From Hofstenia miamia (taxonomy: Eukaryota > Xenacoelomorpha > Acoela), in the NCBI GenBank assembly GCA_004352715.1, contig SCFE01000029.1, positions 1,104,097 to 1,168,096 of the forward strand: 64,000 bases of DNA, given 5' to 3'. The translations under genes and the position numbers were made by a program. This document shows, one piece after another, positions 48,631 to 61,000 of the stretch (the first letter of the stretch is position 1; every line of letters begins with the position of its first letter). The notes under the pieces are model-generated. The model worked only from the letters and a program-made list of their open reading frames with translations. It was not told the origin of the DNA and ran no database searches.

Positions 48631-49815
48631 ATAGATATGACATTTTAAGCAAATTGTATATGTAGAGAGTAGATTTCAGCAAATCACTACTAAAAAACTT
48701 AGTATTCAGTTTTCTTTCATTTAACTTTACAAAATATACTCCAAGTAAGCGGATGAATTAGAGCAAGACTTATTTTAAGCATTTAAGAAGGCCTTAAATA
48801 GAGCACAACATACTAAAAATAAATGAGTTTATTGTCCAAAAAGGTTAGTTCTTCTTTGGTTTTATCAAAATTTCTGCAGTTTGCTACATAAAATACCATG
48901 ATATTGGAGTTCGGTATACTGCCAAGCCCTACTCATGTGGTTGTGTTCTTTTATTTTACTCATGTCAATGTTGAAATACCACTGCTCTTCTTTTACGACG
49001 TGCTAGTAATCTTTTTAGTAATCCGAGATCGATCTGCATTCAAATAAATTGATCCGTGGATAAATCTAATCACTGGCCAACTTTGATTTGTTTATTGGGC
49101 TGAGATTTGTTGTTTCTAGTTATTTTGATGGCATTGAATATGATGGTGCTCTTTGTTGAAGAAGAAGAAGAAGAAAATATTATCTTGTTTAGATTTGATT
49201 TTTACAATATAAAATACTGTTTTATAGATATGACATTTTAAGCAAATTGTATATGTAGAGAGTAGATTTCAGCAAATCACTACTAAAAAACTTAGTATTC
49301 AGTTTTCTTTCATTTAACTTTACAAAATATACTCCAAGTAAGCGGATGAATTAGAGCAAGACTTATTTTAAGCATTTAAGAAGGCCTTAAATAGAGCACA
49401 ACATACTAAAAATAAATGAGTTTATTGTCCAAAAAGGTTAGTTCTTCTTTGGTTTTATCAAAATTTCTGCAGTTTGCTACATAAAATACCATGATATTGG
49501 AGTTCGGTATACTGCCAAGCCCTACTCATGTGGTTGTGTTCTTTTATTTTACTCATGTCAATGTTGAAATACCACTGCTCTTCTTTTACGACGTGCTAGT
49601 AATCTTTTTAGTAATCCGAGATCGATCTGCATTCAAATAAATTGATCCGTGGATAAATCTAATCACTGGCCAACTTTGATTTGTTTATTGGGCTGAGATT
49701 TGTTGTTTCTAGTTATTTTGATGGCAGTGAATATGATGGTGCTCTTTGTTGAAGAAGAAGAAGAAGAAGAAATGTCTATATTTAGATTTGATTTTTACAA
49801 TATAAAATACTGTTT
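48631..49815. repeat. Tandem duplication, about 593-bp period
   Basis: Copy 1 (48631-49223) and copy 2 (49224-49815) are nearly identical, from 'atagatatgacattttaagc' to 'tataaaatactgttt'. The (GAA)n run inside differs in length. No N lies at the junction. Both contain 'cggtatactgccaagcccta', the complement of a hAT-like terminus (TAGGGCTTGGCAGTATACCG). Confidence 0.95.
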
Positions 49816-49953
49816 ACAACTATAAATAGCGTCAGTGTAAAACATAAAATGCGAAAATTGGAGAAATATTCAGAATTATTAAAAATAAATGTTCAGTTTC
49901 AGTAGAATATTAAATACCATTTGCGAGTAGTTTGTGTTCTGAACAAATATGTT

Positions 49954-50217
49954 TCTATGTGTTTTCAACGTCTAAGGATGATAATGGTATTGATTTGATT
50001 TAAAAAAGCAGATATATAGAGCTAAAATATTCCATTTTTTAAAAAAAAAATTCCGTGAGATCAAACTATTGAAATTAATATTGAGTCTATGTGTTTTCAA
50101 CGTCTAAGCATGATAATGGTATTGATTTGATTTAAAAAAGCAGATATTTAGAGCTAAAATATTCCATTTTTTAAAAAAAAAATTCCGTGAGATCAAACTA
50201 TTGAAATTAATATTGAG
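49954..50217. repeat. Tandem duplication, 132-bp period
   Basis: Units 49954-50085 and 50086-50217 start 'tctatgtgttttcaacgtct' and end 'attgaaattaatattgag' with only a few differences. Confidence 0.95.
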
Positions 50218-50220
50218 ATA

Positions 50221-50433
50221 ATGATGATTCAAGTATTTGTTTGCCAAGTATCTACAAGGAATTCTTTAATAAAATATATTTCACAATTAAAATCAAAATA
50301 TTTATCTTGCTTCAATTCTAATGATATTACTGTTTTTTATTCCATTCCCAACGTAGTCTTTGTTGCTGGGTTCACAACAATAATACAACAGCTAAAAAAT
50401 GTCTTGTCCAGATATACTTTGAAGAAACAATGA
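50221..50433 (+). CDS. Candidate small ORF or terminal exon, unknown
   Basis: A 70-codon ORF starting MMIQVFVCQVSTRNSLIKYI, with a middle YSIPNVVFVAGFTTIIQQL and a basic end. It is less repetitive than surrounding ORFs and looks like globular protein. No family is recognised and no independent splice evidence is available. Confidence 0.3.
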   Translation: MMIQVFVCQVSTRNSLIKYISQLKSKYLSCFNSNDITVFYSIPNVVFVAGFTTIIQQLKNVLSRYTLKKQ

Positions 50434-51345
50434 GATGGAAAACTACATATTTTTCAAGGTCACATTGTGTGGAGTTCATGCAGGTACATTCATGCTTTCA
50501 TTGCTCGAAAAATCTAGAAACAGCAAATATATGCTTAAATATCGCAAAATAATGTATCTGACAATTTTTTAACGAGCATTCCATGATCTATCGAACTGAG
50601 TGCTTTTTAAGATCTAAAGAAATAATGTAAACATTTCGCGTTTTCCCTACTCTGGCATAGCATTCAAAAAGACAAATTAACTTTGATAATTAATAACGAT
50701 ATATGCGTGTAATTCAAAGAAATTTTGCTTAATCCTTTTTCATTGACTGGAAAAAACATTTGCAACTTTGAGTTCATCAGGACAGTTGATGGACTTAACA
50801 AACTTAGAGCTCTTTTAAGAAGCCTATAGGATACTTTGAAGTTTCTTCAGATTTTCTAATATTTAACCATTTTGAAGCATTTAAAAATTGAAGTGAGCAA
50901 AGCAAATATATCTAAAAGCAATGCATTTTTATTGAACATTAAGTGTTCAATTTTTTCAAGTTTGTTTTGTGACAAATTTTCACAATTTTATGAAGTCTTC
51001 ATTTCATAAATTTGAGATTTCCAATTCATTTTGCACATGATGTCCTTTCATATCACGTAGGTTCTATATTTGAATGTGGTTTCAAACAACAATTGATGTT
51101 TTTCCATTTAGAGATTATGAATTCATTTCTTTAAAAACGAATTTAGATCATTTTTACAACAATTCGATGCAATATTCCTGGATATTTTTATTTTCTTCGC
51201 ATTTCATCACATTTTTTTACACAAATTGCTACAGGGTGGAATCTTTTCGTTAAAACGTTTTTTAAACTTTTCGGAAATCTATAATTTCTAAGTAGGAATT
51301 CTCTTTTGAGTTGTAAACTGCTCTTCCTTACAATTTGACAATATT
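50434..51345. other. No gene seen
   Basis: AT-rich sequence upstream of the LINE 3' tail; no supported feature. Confidence 0.45.
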
Positions 51346-51349
51346 TGTG

Positions 51350-52900
51350 AAATAATTTATTTATTTATTTATTTATTTATTTAATTCTTTTTTTACAAAT
51401 CAATTGATTAACACTTATGAAGAATTAAAACAATAGATAGAAATTAACTTGGTTCTAAAAAAATACTTTGTCTTGGTTTCGAATGTTTATTGTCCTTGAG
51501 GATATAAATAGTTGGTTTTCATTGTTCAATAGCTTTGTTATAGTTTATGGACTTTGTCCTATAATTTGATAAGTAGTTGGATCTTCTTCGTTTTAGTGAA
51601 ATTTTTAATGATTTTTTAAATTTATTGAAATTTCGTTCTTCTTTAATATTTGGATGGAGTTTGTTCCATAAATCAATTGTAAAATTGGTAAATGATTTTT
51701 CAAAGATTTTCTTTTTAAATTTGATTTTGTGATAAGTCTTAGTTCGCTTGTGTATATTTTTCTGTAATTATACTGAAGGTCTTTTCCAAAATAGTAAGAG
51801 GCAATTTAATTTTAATAAGTATTCTAATGATTCGATATTGTTTTTCTAATATTTTACTTTGATCATTTTTACTACAGACTGTATTAATTTTAAATATTTT
51901 CTTGGTAATTCAATCCTCCACTTCATTGGTAATATATGTTGAATCTTAGTTAGTAATTTAACTCCATGGGCCATTTTCTTCGTAGTTGCATTGATCTGAT
52001 CTGCAAATTTAAGTTCATTATCAATTTCAATACCAAGATATTTAATTTTCTTAGTTTCATAAATGATATTTTTTCAATACATGTATATATTGATTCTAAT
52101 GGTTCACTTTTTCCATTTTTATTCTTTATAATCATAAATGTAGTTTTCTCAATATTTAATTTCCTCATATTCTGTTCAAAAAATTTCTTTACTTTAATTA
52201 TGTGTTCTTGTAAAATCTTTATTTTGTATGTATATAATAGAGTATCATCTGCAAATTAAATGCATTTGCCTTCAATGAAGTTAGGAATATCATTTACATA
52301 TAGATTGAATAATAGTGGTCCTATAACTGATCCTTGTGGCACTCAATTATCTACCAATATTTGTTTTGACGATAGATTGTTTACTTTCACGTATTGTGAA
52401 CGATCAAATATATATGATTTTAGAAATTGGATTGATGAATCACTAAAATTATAAATTTCTCTTAGTTTATTAATTAGTAAATCATGATTAATTGAATTAA
52501 AGGCCTTTGATATATCAAATGAAGCAATATATACTTTTTCATCTTTGTCTAATTTACTATGCCAGTCATCTATTGTTTCAATTAATGCATAATTTGTTGA
52601 TATATAATTTTTTCTTAAAAATTTGCTTATTCCTGAGAGAATAGCTTTGGACGATAATTCTCTGTTTTCTCATTATTGCCCTTTTTAAAAATGGGAATAA
52701 CTTCAGCCATTTTTAATTGTTTAGGGAAATAGGAATAGTAAATACATTCATTGAAGAGATCACATAATGGTCTTGCTAGTACATATAGAGCTTCTTTTAA
52801 GAACCATAGAGGATAGTAACTTTGGCCTTTTGATTTACTTGTTTTTATCATTTCATTTTGTAAATGCGCAAAATCATAAAGTGAAGCATTTAAATTTAAA
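51350..52900 (-). mobile_element. LINE, reverse transcriptase domain, 5'-truncated, inactive
   Basis: On the minus strand the reverse transcriptase blocks are in order. LCDLFNECIYYSYFPKQLK and AEVIPIFKKGNNEKTENYRP come at 52760-52640. After a frame change a DISKAFNSINHDL-like block and QGSVIGPLLFNLYVNDIPNF follow, then FADDTLLYTY at about 52250 with a stop two codons before it, the KTTFMIIKNK block, and a thumb ending FTIDLWNKLHPNIKEE and FKKSLKISLK. The 3' end carries a (TTTA)n tail (51359-51383 on the plus strand), typical of a LINE terminus. It is the most complete reverse transcriptase in the window. Confidence 0.85.
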
Positions 52901-52959
52901 AGATGAGTGATTTAAATTTATGTTATGCAAATTGCTGTTGATAAAACAGTTTTCATTAA

Positions 52960-53480
52960 TAGAAATTTATATTTATGTGTTAAGATTTAAACAAAGAATG
53001 AATATTGCCAAAATAATGAGTAAATTTCACCATGCTCGATATGTTGATGACATACTAGTTATATCGGAATATAATGTTAAGGACACACTTCCTTTTTGAA
53101 TTCCTTAGATTCTGAAATTCAATATTAACATTGAAAGAATAAAGAACAAATTTATTTCATCATATTACAACAAAACAACCAATACAAATTTAGTAATTAA
53201 CTACCATTCAAACGTACCTTTTGCATATAAGAAATCCATGATCAAAGGTCTGATACATCGACAGCTTATGATTGATCAAAATTACGAAGAACTTCATAAA
53301 TCAATCATAAAGATAAAGATACATATATATTAAGGCATAATGAATATCCAACATATATATAGTAGAAAGAATTATAAAAGAAAAACTAGAAGACTTGAAT
53401 ACAATTACATCTTTAATATTGAATTTCGAAGCATACAATCAATAAAAATTACAGAAATATCTGAAAAGAATCACTCCATC
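52960..53480 (+). mobile_element. Penelope-like element fragment (reverse transcriptase)
   Basis: The plus strand reads FHHARYVDDILVISE (YVDD catalytic box), and after a frame shift SLDSEIQFNIN, then YYNKTTNTNLVINYHSNVPF and AYKKSMIKGLIHR. The YRKPTxTxxYxNxxSxxPxxxKxSxxxxLxxR pattern is characteristic of Penelope-like elements. Stops and shifts interrupt it. The GIY-YIG part is not found with this copy, but a second fragment at 55.9-56.6 kb has it. Confidence 0.7.
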
Positions 53481-54070
53481 ATTTTTAAAGATAGGATTTA
53501 TACTTAAGACCAATAAACTAAGACATCTAATAGGACTAAAGGCAGAAACCAAAATTGAAATCCTTTTATTTTATATAGAAATAACGGAACTAGGCTTAAA
53601 AAATGAATGTAAATATAAACTAAATTTACTGAAGATATTATAAAATAATTTAAATTTGATGAATATTTTGTGAATTTTTTAGTGGGAAACTTTTTGTCAA
53701 TGGCATGCCGGAACATGTTAAATAAATGATGCATTTCTTTTTTAAATTCATAATAGACATTATGTTATATTCATGCTAACTAAGATTTAGGAAGTCAAAA
53801 TTTTCTACTAATCTTAGAATAATTATAATATACTCATTTCTTCTCTTTGTAAACTTTCACCTTAACATATATTGTACCCACAATTAGGTGAACAGAAAAC
53901 TGTGCAATTGTAATGAAATTTTATAGTTCGAAATATCAAGGTTTCCAAAGAATGGCAATAAAATGAATGTATTCCCATTCCAAAGTGCTTTTTTAAAACA
54001 GATCCAATCAAATGTATTCAAATCTAAAAACAGTTGTTTTCTCTTGCCGAAACTACATTACCTTCAACTG
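53481..54070. other. No gene assigned
   Basis: The stretch to about 53660 may be the continuation of the Penelope-like fragment (LRHLIGLKAETKIE) but is too decayed to support. The remainder is AT-rich. Confidence 0.35.
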
Positions 54071-54073
54071 TCT

Positions 54074-54569
54074 CAGCTAATCATACAACAGACTGGCTTC
54101 AAGCGATGCCTTTTCCAGCATTAGGATTCAACAACTTGTTAAATTTCATCGGGGACATAATTCTTCTAATTCTGGAAAGACTTGCTGTTTTTAGTTGATA
54201 AAGTTCTAGATGAATTTGGACATCATGCTATGATATGTAGGCGATGTTCTGATGTTCACATCGACATAATTCAATTTACAGATCATGCTAAATAGCATTG
54301 TTATTTTCAATACTAGAAGGAGCAAATCTTGATGTAAGAAAAGACCCGCAGATATACTTATACCTATATGGACAATGGACAAATTGATGTCACAGTGACC
54401 CACTCGCTCAATAAAATCCCACAAAATGGGGCAAGTGTTACATACTATATTGATTGCCTTAACATTGCGGAAGAAAGAAAACATCTGGAAAATAACAAAG
54501 TGCTTGGAACTTGGTTGGGAATGTCTGATTATTGCTGCAATTGTTTATGGTTCATGGGATCAATACATG
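54074..54569 (+). pseudogene. Retroelement-associated nuclease-like domain, decayed
   Basis: Motifs in order over two frames: TDWLQAMPFPALGF (54090), HHAMICRRCSDV (54228), KRPADILIPIW (54338), then in the next frame NGQIDVTVTHSL (54375) and, back in the first frame, KCLELGWECLIIAAIVYGSW (54500-54560). The series CxxxxxxHxxxC...RPADxLxPxW...DVTVxxPL...GxxFxPLxxxxxGxW recurs at the C-terminus of reverse-transcriptase-bearing ORFs in many invertebrate genomes. The D and DVTV spacing resembles a PD-(D/E)xK nuclease, which is inference. The mariner element inserted directly at its end. Confidence 0.5.
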
Positions 54570-55883
54570 CAGTCTGTTCCATAAGTCCCTACATTTCAAA
54601 TTACTACTGCATTTAAGTAATAATACAAACAGACATTATCTTATCCAATCAGAATCTGCGTGTTGTTTATTTATTTTAATGATCATTATTCTGCGTTACA
54701 CATTTGTACAATGACTGACGAAAGCCCTTACACATTGGAATTCCGTATATTGGCGGCTGTCTGGTATTTCGAAAGTGAGCAATCAAGGCATGCTAGGAGT
54801 CAAGTGAGGATTAGACTTCACAAGAGATGACATTGAAGCGCCTGAAGGTAGAGTTATAAAAGAATGGACAGATAAGCTTTTTTCAACAGGATCAATAACT
54901 GATAAGCCACGGCTCGGACGGCCAACTGCAAGGGGAGATGCCATTGAAAGAATTTCGCAACATATCGCTGCGGAGCCATGTTCTTCAGTTAGACGTGTGT
55001 CTAATGAATTAAATATCCCACCGACTACTGCTTATCACATAATGCGACAGGATTTGTCTCTGGAGCCATGGAAGCCAACAAGTGTGCAATTTCTGAGTCC
55101 TGATGATCATGTCAATCGAGTGAATTGCTGCCAAGAAATCATTGATACATACCGCTCGCCACGCCTGAGTGACTGGCTGTTCTTTGATGAATGTGCCATC
55201 TATTCATCTACCAGAGCGCATAATGTGGTCTTTTTGAGCAATGAAAATCCACATTTTTGGGATCAGGTTGTGCAGCACCCACCAAGCATCATGGTCTGGG
55301 CTGCTATGGCAAAAGAATGTTTGATTGGCTTTCTTTATTGAGGGTCGAATGAACAGCCAACGCTGCACTGAGTTGCTGAAAAATAACTTCATTGCTGAGT
55401 TGCGACGTAGAGGAATCTATGAACAATCTCATCTGCAACAGGACGGCGCCCCACCCCACACTGCACAAATCACCCGACAATTTCCCCAACCGGTGGGTAG
55501 GGAAGTTCGGGCCCATCCTATGGCCTTCTCAGTCACCGGATTTAACGTTATGTGATCACGCTCTTTGGGTCATCATAAAGAAAAGTGTACTTTCTGAAAA
55601 AACAAGATCAACTCAGAATCTAAAACAGGCAATTCGCAATGCTTTTGCTAACTTTAAAATTCCAAAGATACATGCACGTGCTTTTTGTCAACTACAACTT
55701 TGCATTGATATTGATGGGTTGCAAGTCGACCCTTACGATTAGTCATTGTACTTGGATTACTTTTTGATGTTAGTCTTTGTTTGTTAAATATAGATGTATT
55801 GATTATATTAATGATAATGTCTGTTTGTGTTATTGATTAAGTGCAGTAGTAATTTGAAACATAGGGACTTATGGAACAGACTG
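54570..55883 (+). mobile_element. Tc1/mariner-superfamily transposon with about 70-bp terminal inverted repeats
   Basis: The ends are long inverted repeats: CAGTCTGTTCCATAAGTCCC at 54570, and the complement of the right end to 55883 is the same, continuing through 'tttcaaattactactgca' and 'aacagacattatc' (about 72 bp, few mismatches). The target TA is intact on the right (55884-55885) and TG on the left. It interrupts or abuts the decayed nuclease-like domain and is followed by a Penelope-like fragment. The size, about 1.3 kb, is normal for the superfamily. Confidence 0.9.
54711..55742 (+). pseudogene. mariner-type transposase, three frame changes
   Basis: Starts MTDESPYTLEFRILAAVWYF at 54711. 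A frameshift at about 54825 leads to RDDIEAPEGRVIKEW, a KPRLGRPTARG block (GRPR-like) and the second helix-turn-helix. WLFFDECAIY carries the first catalytic Asp. A shift at about 55330 leads to HLQQDGAPPHTAQI (second Asp). A shift at about 55490 leads to WPSQSPDLTLCDHALWVIIK (third Asp). The second-to-third Asp spacing is about 36-37 residues, so the triad is DD(D) with long spacing rather than classic DD34D. All three catalytic residues survive, so decay is recent, but the frame is broken. Confidence 0.85.
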
Positions 55884-56580
55884 TAGTATATTCGATATTG
55901 CAAACTCTTTTGACAGCATAAATCAAGAAATTACCAAATTGAAGACACACCTGAGCAAAAATGAATACCCAAACAATGTTATTGATAAATATATCAAATA
56001 AGCAATTAGAAACATAGTCACGAATAACAAAGAAATAAGCATTCACATAACTTTGAACATGTACATGTATTTAAAACCCACTATCGAGGAATGCATACAA
56101 CAAATCTACTACATCAAATTAGAAAGATAGAATTCATTAAAGAAAAAGTAACATGTTTACAAAATCGATGAACTTAATGCAAGCTTGGCCTTAAATCAAC
56201 AACTAGCATGTCCGATAAATGGAAAGTAATTTATAAGATTCAATGCACCTGTGGTGAGGATTATAACGGATATTGTGGTCGGCAACTAAGCAGAAAAACA
56301 AAAGAACATGAAAATGAAACTAATTCAACCATTTCAAAACATCTAAAAAAGTTGTGGACTAAGTTATAATGTAAAAATGTTTAAAGAATACTGCTGCAAA
56401 ATATCTAATTAGATCATTTAACCTAAGTCTAAATACGAAAGAAGATTATATACATAAACTATTGTTACCAATAATTAAGATTTAGCGAAATAAAATATTA
56501 TAAACTGAAGTAAATAGAGAAGAAATTATTTGTAAAACTGACGATGACTTTGTAAGGCGAAATATATTTGAATGTTTTTG
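55884..56580 (+). mobile_element. Penelope-like element 3' fragment with GIY-YIG region
   Basis: Begins NSFDSINQEITKLKTHLSKN then EYPNNVIDKYIK, the linker of Penelope-like proteins (ExxxLKxxLxxNGYPxxxIDKxIK). Further on, in another frame, comes KIQCTCGEDYNGYCGRQLSR then KTKEHENE. This is the CxCGxxYIGxTxRxLxxRxxEH form of the GIY-YIG-like endonuclease, here with YNGYC in place of YIGxT. The 3' end 'gacgatgactttgtaaggcg' resembles tails of such elements. It is not obviously the continuation of the fragment at 52.96 kb. Confidence 0.7.
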
Positions 56581-56681
56581 TAAAATTATTATAAATCCTT
56601 TAAAATGCTCGGATACAGTTGCGCTGCGGTAAAAAAGTCACGATGTTGTTGATACTTTGGTAAATCAAGCTGATAAATTCT

Positions 56682-58085
56682 GATACTGAAGAGGAAAAAT
56701 TTGATGGAATCGCAGTTGAATGATTGGATAAGTGAACACCTCTGTTCAGTAACATTGAGAGTCACTTTTTGAAAACAGCAACTATTTTTTTCAAAAATAT
56801 TTACAATAGTCTCCGCATTAACACTATCGAGTAAGAAGGCCGGAAATTCGGAAATTTTATAACTGCACTTTTCAATTCTTCCTTTGACTTGAAAAGGTGC
56901 CCTTTTAGAATCATATTACATAACTGAAAAAACAAAAATTTTTTATCTAGAGATACAGGGCGTCACGCATCATTATCAGGAATGCTAATTGCATTTCATT
57001 AACATTTCTGTGATAGGTTCAACACACACTATAATGCTCTTTCATTAATAAAAACGCATCACAAAAATGGAACATTTGTAATGAAATCGCTTATTCTAAA
57101 AAATAAACAAGTAATGACAAAAATTTGCATTTCAGTAAGGGGCAAAATGTGAAGTTTTGGCAAGAAGTACATGGAAATCCAAAGTAAAAATGGCAGCGTT
57201 TATTAATCAACCATCCCAACAGTAGGTTTGATAGATTACATGCATATTTATTAGAAAATAAATTCAATAACATCTATTAAAATTTACTTAAATAAAACAT
57301 AAAATTTTTAATACTACATTGTCTTTAAATTGGCGATTGCGGTGACTGTCCTCTACGATATGATTTGTAACGTGGACTGGACCTTGAGAAAGAATCACCA
57401 CTNGATACTGAAGAGGAAAAATTTGATGGAATCGCAGTTGAATGATTGGATAAGTGAACACCTCTGTTCAGTAACATTGAGAGTCACTTTTTGAAAACAG
57501 CAACTATTTTTTTCAAAAATATTTACAATAGTCTCCGCATTAACACTATCGAGTAAGAAGGCCGGAAATTCGGAAATTTTATAACTGCACTTTTCAATTC
57601 TTCCTTTGACTTGAAAAGGTGCCCTTTTAGAATCATATTACATAACTGAAAAAACAAAAATTTCCTATCTAGAGATGCAGGGCATCACGCATCATCATCA
57701 GGAATGATAATTGCATTTCATTAACATTTCTATGATAGGTTCAATACACACTAAAAAGGAATATTTGTAATGAAATCGCTTATTCTAAAAAATAAAAAGG
57801 TAATGACAAAAATTTGCATTTCGGTTAGATGTGAAGTTTTGGCAAGAAGTACAAGGAAATCCAAAGTTAAAAATGGCAGCGTTTATTAATCAACCCTCCC
57901 AACAGTAGGTTTGATAGATCACATGCATATTTATGAGAAAATAAATTCAATAACATCTATTAAAATTTACTTAAATAAAACATAAAATTTTTAATACTAA
58001 ATTGTCTTTAAATTGGCGATTGCGGTGACTGTCCTCTACGATATGATTTGTAACGTGGACTGGACCTTGAGAAAGAATCACCACT
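56682..58085. repeat. Duplicated block joined by a single N (56682-57402 and 57404-58085)
   Basis: Both copies run from 'gatactgaagaggaaaaatt' to 'gagaaagaatcaccact' and include the 3' end of the RS-domain gene's last exon and its 3' flank. The second copy has small deletions. The N at 57403 lies exactly at the junction and only the second copy continues into the full exon. This is likely a false duplication by assembly. Confidence 0.9.
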
Positions 58086-61000
58086 TTCCCGTCGTTTGTA
58101 TGACGGCTTGTTTGACTAAACAATTAATTTACTGTGGCATCTAAAAGAAGTGTAAGGATGTTGTAAATAAGGAAAATCCATGATTAATTGCACTGTAATC
58201 TTAACAAAATATATGTATTTTTAAAATTACAGTGGAGAAAGAATACTAGCAATTGTATTATTTTTCTGAAAAAGAACAGGTATTTAAACTACGGTACACA
58301 TGTTTTCTTTTTTTATGAATTGCAATCGCAATGCAAACGAGTGTCACACGTTCCAGAAAATGCATTGCAACCGCTATGCAGAGGGGTGACACACGATCCA
58401 TTTTTAAGAATGCCGTACCCTGTCAAGAGTAGCAGTTGCGATCGCAATCCATTTTTAATTACAACGACGCTTCATTCATTTCTATCACTATGTTTTGCAT
58501 CTGAGCATTCAAATACATCAAATAATTTAAAGTTGCACATTGACAGCAGGAAAAATTGTCCAACAGATATGTTCAAATTACATTTTCTAATAAATTTATT
58601 TAAACTAAAGTGATATTTGGTAGAATTAAAATTTTACACAGTCGATGAGTTTGTCGAATGCCATGAATTTAGGATAATTTTCTAAGTTTGAAAAATTTTG
58701 CATTACAATCTATTATCCAAAAATTTTTAAAAAATCCAACAGTTTTTTAGGGATAGTATTCCTTAAAAAAATCTTTTTTTGAATATCGATGTTGTCTTTT
58801 CAGTTATATAGTTGATACATGTATGTGACGTATTTCGAACTTATATCTTACAGGCCTGCTAACGCTCCCACATTGAGTGGGAAATCTACTCCCGCATATC
58901 AAAATTGCTCCAGCTTTTCAGATTGTTTCCCAATTTTGTTTATTCATTAAATTCCAATTTATAAATATTGGCTTTAATCAATTTTTCTTATAATATTTTT
59001 GTGATAGCAACCACAGACACATATGAACGTTGCATTTGCTGATTAGTGATATAAAAATAAACTGATTTTTATGTTTACGGGAATTAAATTGAATAGAAGT
59101 GACATCATACTATCTAGTAACTAATATGTGTAGCAAACTGGACTTTGATTTTCACGCTTTTTGGCAAACTTCCTGATTTTCCACTTAGTAATTCCCGCCA
59201 AAATATAAATTCGCGACGAGCTAAAATCGGCGCTAATTCCATTCAGTAATTGTATCCAGTCTTGTCGAAATATTTGCCTGATGCTAAGATCATTCATACT
59301 AAAAATTTTGAAAACGAGATTGTAAAAATTGTCAATAATCAAACAGACAAGCTAAGTGGTGAGGAAAAAGTGTCGGTGTCTTGTCTTAAGTCGTTTTTAA
59401 TGAATGATATTGAAGACAATAATGAGAATGTAAGACCTGATATATTTGCAACATCGGTCCTAAAAAGACGAAAACTTAACTGCAGTTTCAATGAAGAAAA
59501 TAGCTAAATCGAATGTCATTTTCTTTTACCTACCTCCAATATTGTTCAACGGTTCATCAGTTTCGGAGGACATGCATTCAGCGATATTTGACAAAGCATT
59601 TTCCCCTGAATTTAGAAATGCAACTTTTCTTGAAACAACAAAAAATTTTGATCAAAAGAACTAGTCTCAAAACTATTTTAGTTGTTATTTCTTTATATCA
59701 TTTTGTTGCTAAATACACTAAAACGTTGTATCCAGGAGCCGGGGAAAATTAATTGAATAACAATTAATTGGCAATTATTTGGGCAATTAATTGGTTAAAA
59801 TTTGCAAACCAATTGATTGATGATAAAAAAATAATTGAGTGGAGGGGCCAAATCAATGATTCCCGACCCTTGATTTAGCCAATCCTGCGCATCGAAAAAG
59901 TAACATAACATTATAGTTATTAATTCCGATTTTCTCAGCAACCAAAAAAATATTAAAGCTACTTTATGTAACTTGACATATAATTAACAAGGGATTGGGC
60001 CATCCTGCTCTGCAATACAGAGTTAAAGTCTTCTTGGGTAATCAATTTATAAGTTAATTTGGGATTTCCAACGAAATTCGTCCCAGAACATGCCGAAGGA
60101 TATCTTGTAACTTTCCAAATCCTGCCGCTAATTTTTCTCTATAACCCTTGCTCAGATGTATACTTTTCAGCATTTTCACTGCCACACATATTACATAAGT
60201 AAAATATTTATGTGAAACTGACCCCAAACTATAACTGAGGGTGAAAAATTCGCAATATTTTATTATGGTAGTTTGGGCCATTGTACCAAAATTTAATGGT
60301 AGAACGTAATTCCACATAAAACCTTCGTGTTCTTGACAAAATGTCAATTGATTTCGATGTGGATTCTATCATAATCTGAGGCTTTGGCTGGTTTCTTCTT
60401 TGACTAACCATTGGACTTTAGTTCCTTAAAACATCTTTTGCAGGAACTGTCGGATTTCAACACACAATTGGTGTAAGATAACCCTTACCGGGTCCAGTAA
60501 TCAACCTGTTTTGGCCACATTTAGGTCATATTTCCAGTGAGTCTCTGTTCCCAATTTTGCTAAATACAGACCATAAAGCTCCCATTTCCCTCAGCAAGTT
60601 CGCTTGGATCAGTAATCCCAGTTATATAATACCACGACCTTTCAATGAGACGGTTTATTAATAAAACACTTAAGCATGTAAACACATATAAACAGGCATT
60701 CTACAGCTCTCAAGATGCAAATATTTTTAAATGTTGCGAAATGATAAAATTTCAATAGATTATCAATTTTCAATAAGTTTAGTATTTTTTTTCAATTCAT
60801 TACAGACNGTCATCTTCATCCTCAGATAAATAACGTTTACTACTTTGATATGATGGGCGTGATTTATCTGTTCTTTTTTTCTCACCTAAATAAATTGTAC
60901 ACTGATATCTCAAACTAAAACTTCAATCACACAAAGTTGCACTTGTTCGACAGTTTTAATCAAATACAGTATGAAGGATTCTAATTTATGCATTGATTGT

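Noticed and set aside
52260-52454. Plus-strand ORFs inside the LINE
   Set aside because: They are antisense shadows of the reverse transcriptase on the minus strand.
58188-58613. 141-codon plus-strand ORF
   Set aside because: It lies in an intron of the RS gene, contains imperfect nucleotide repeats and has no recognisable domain.
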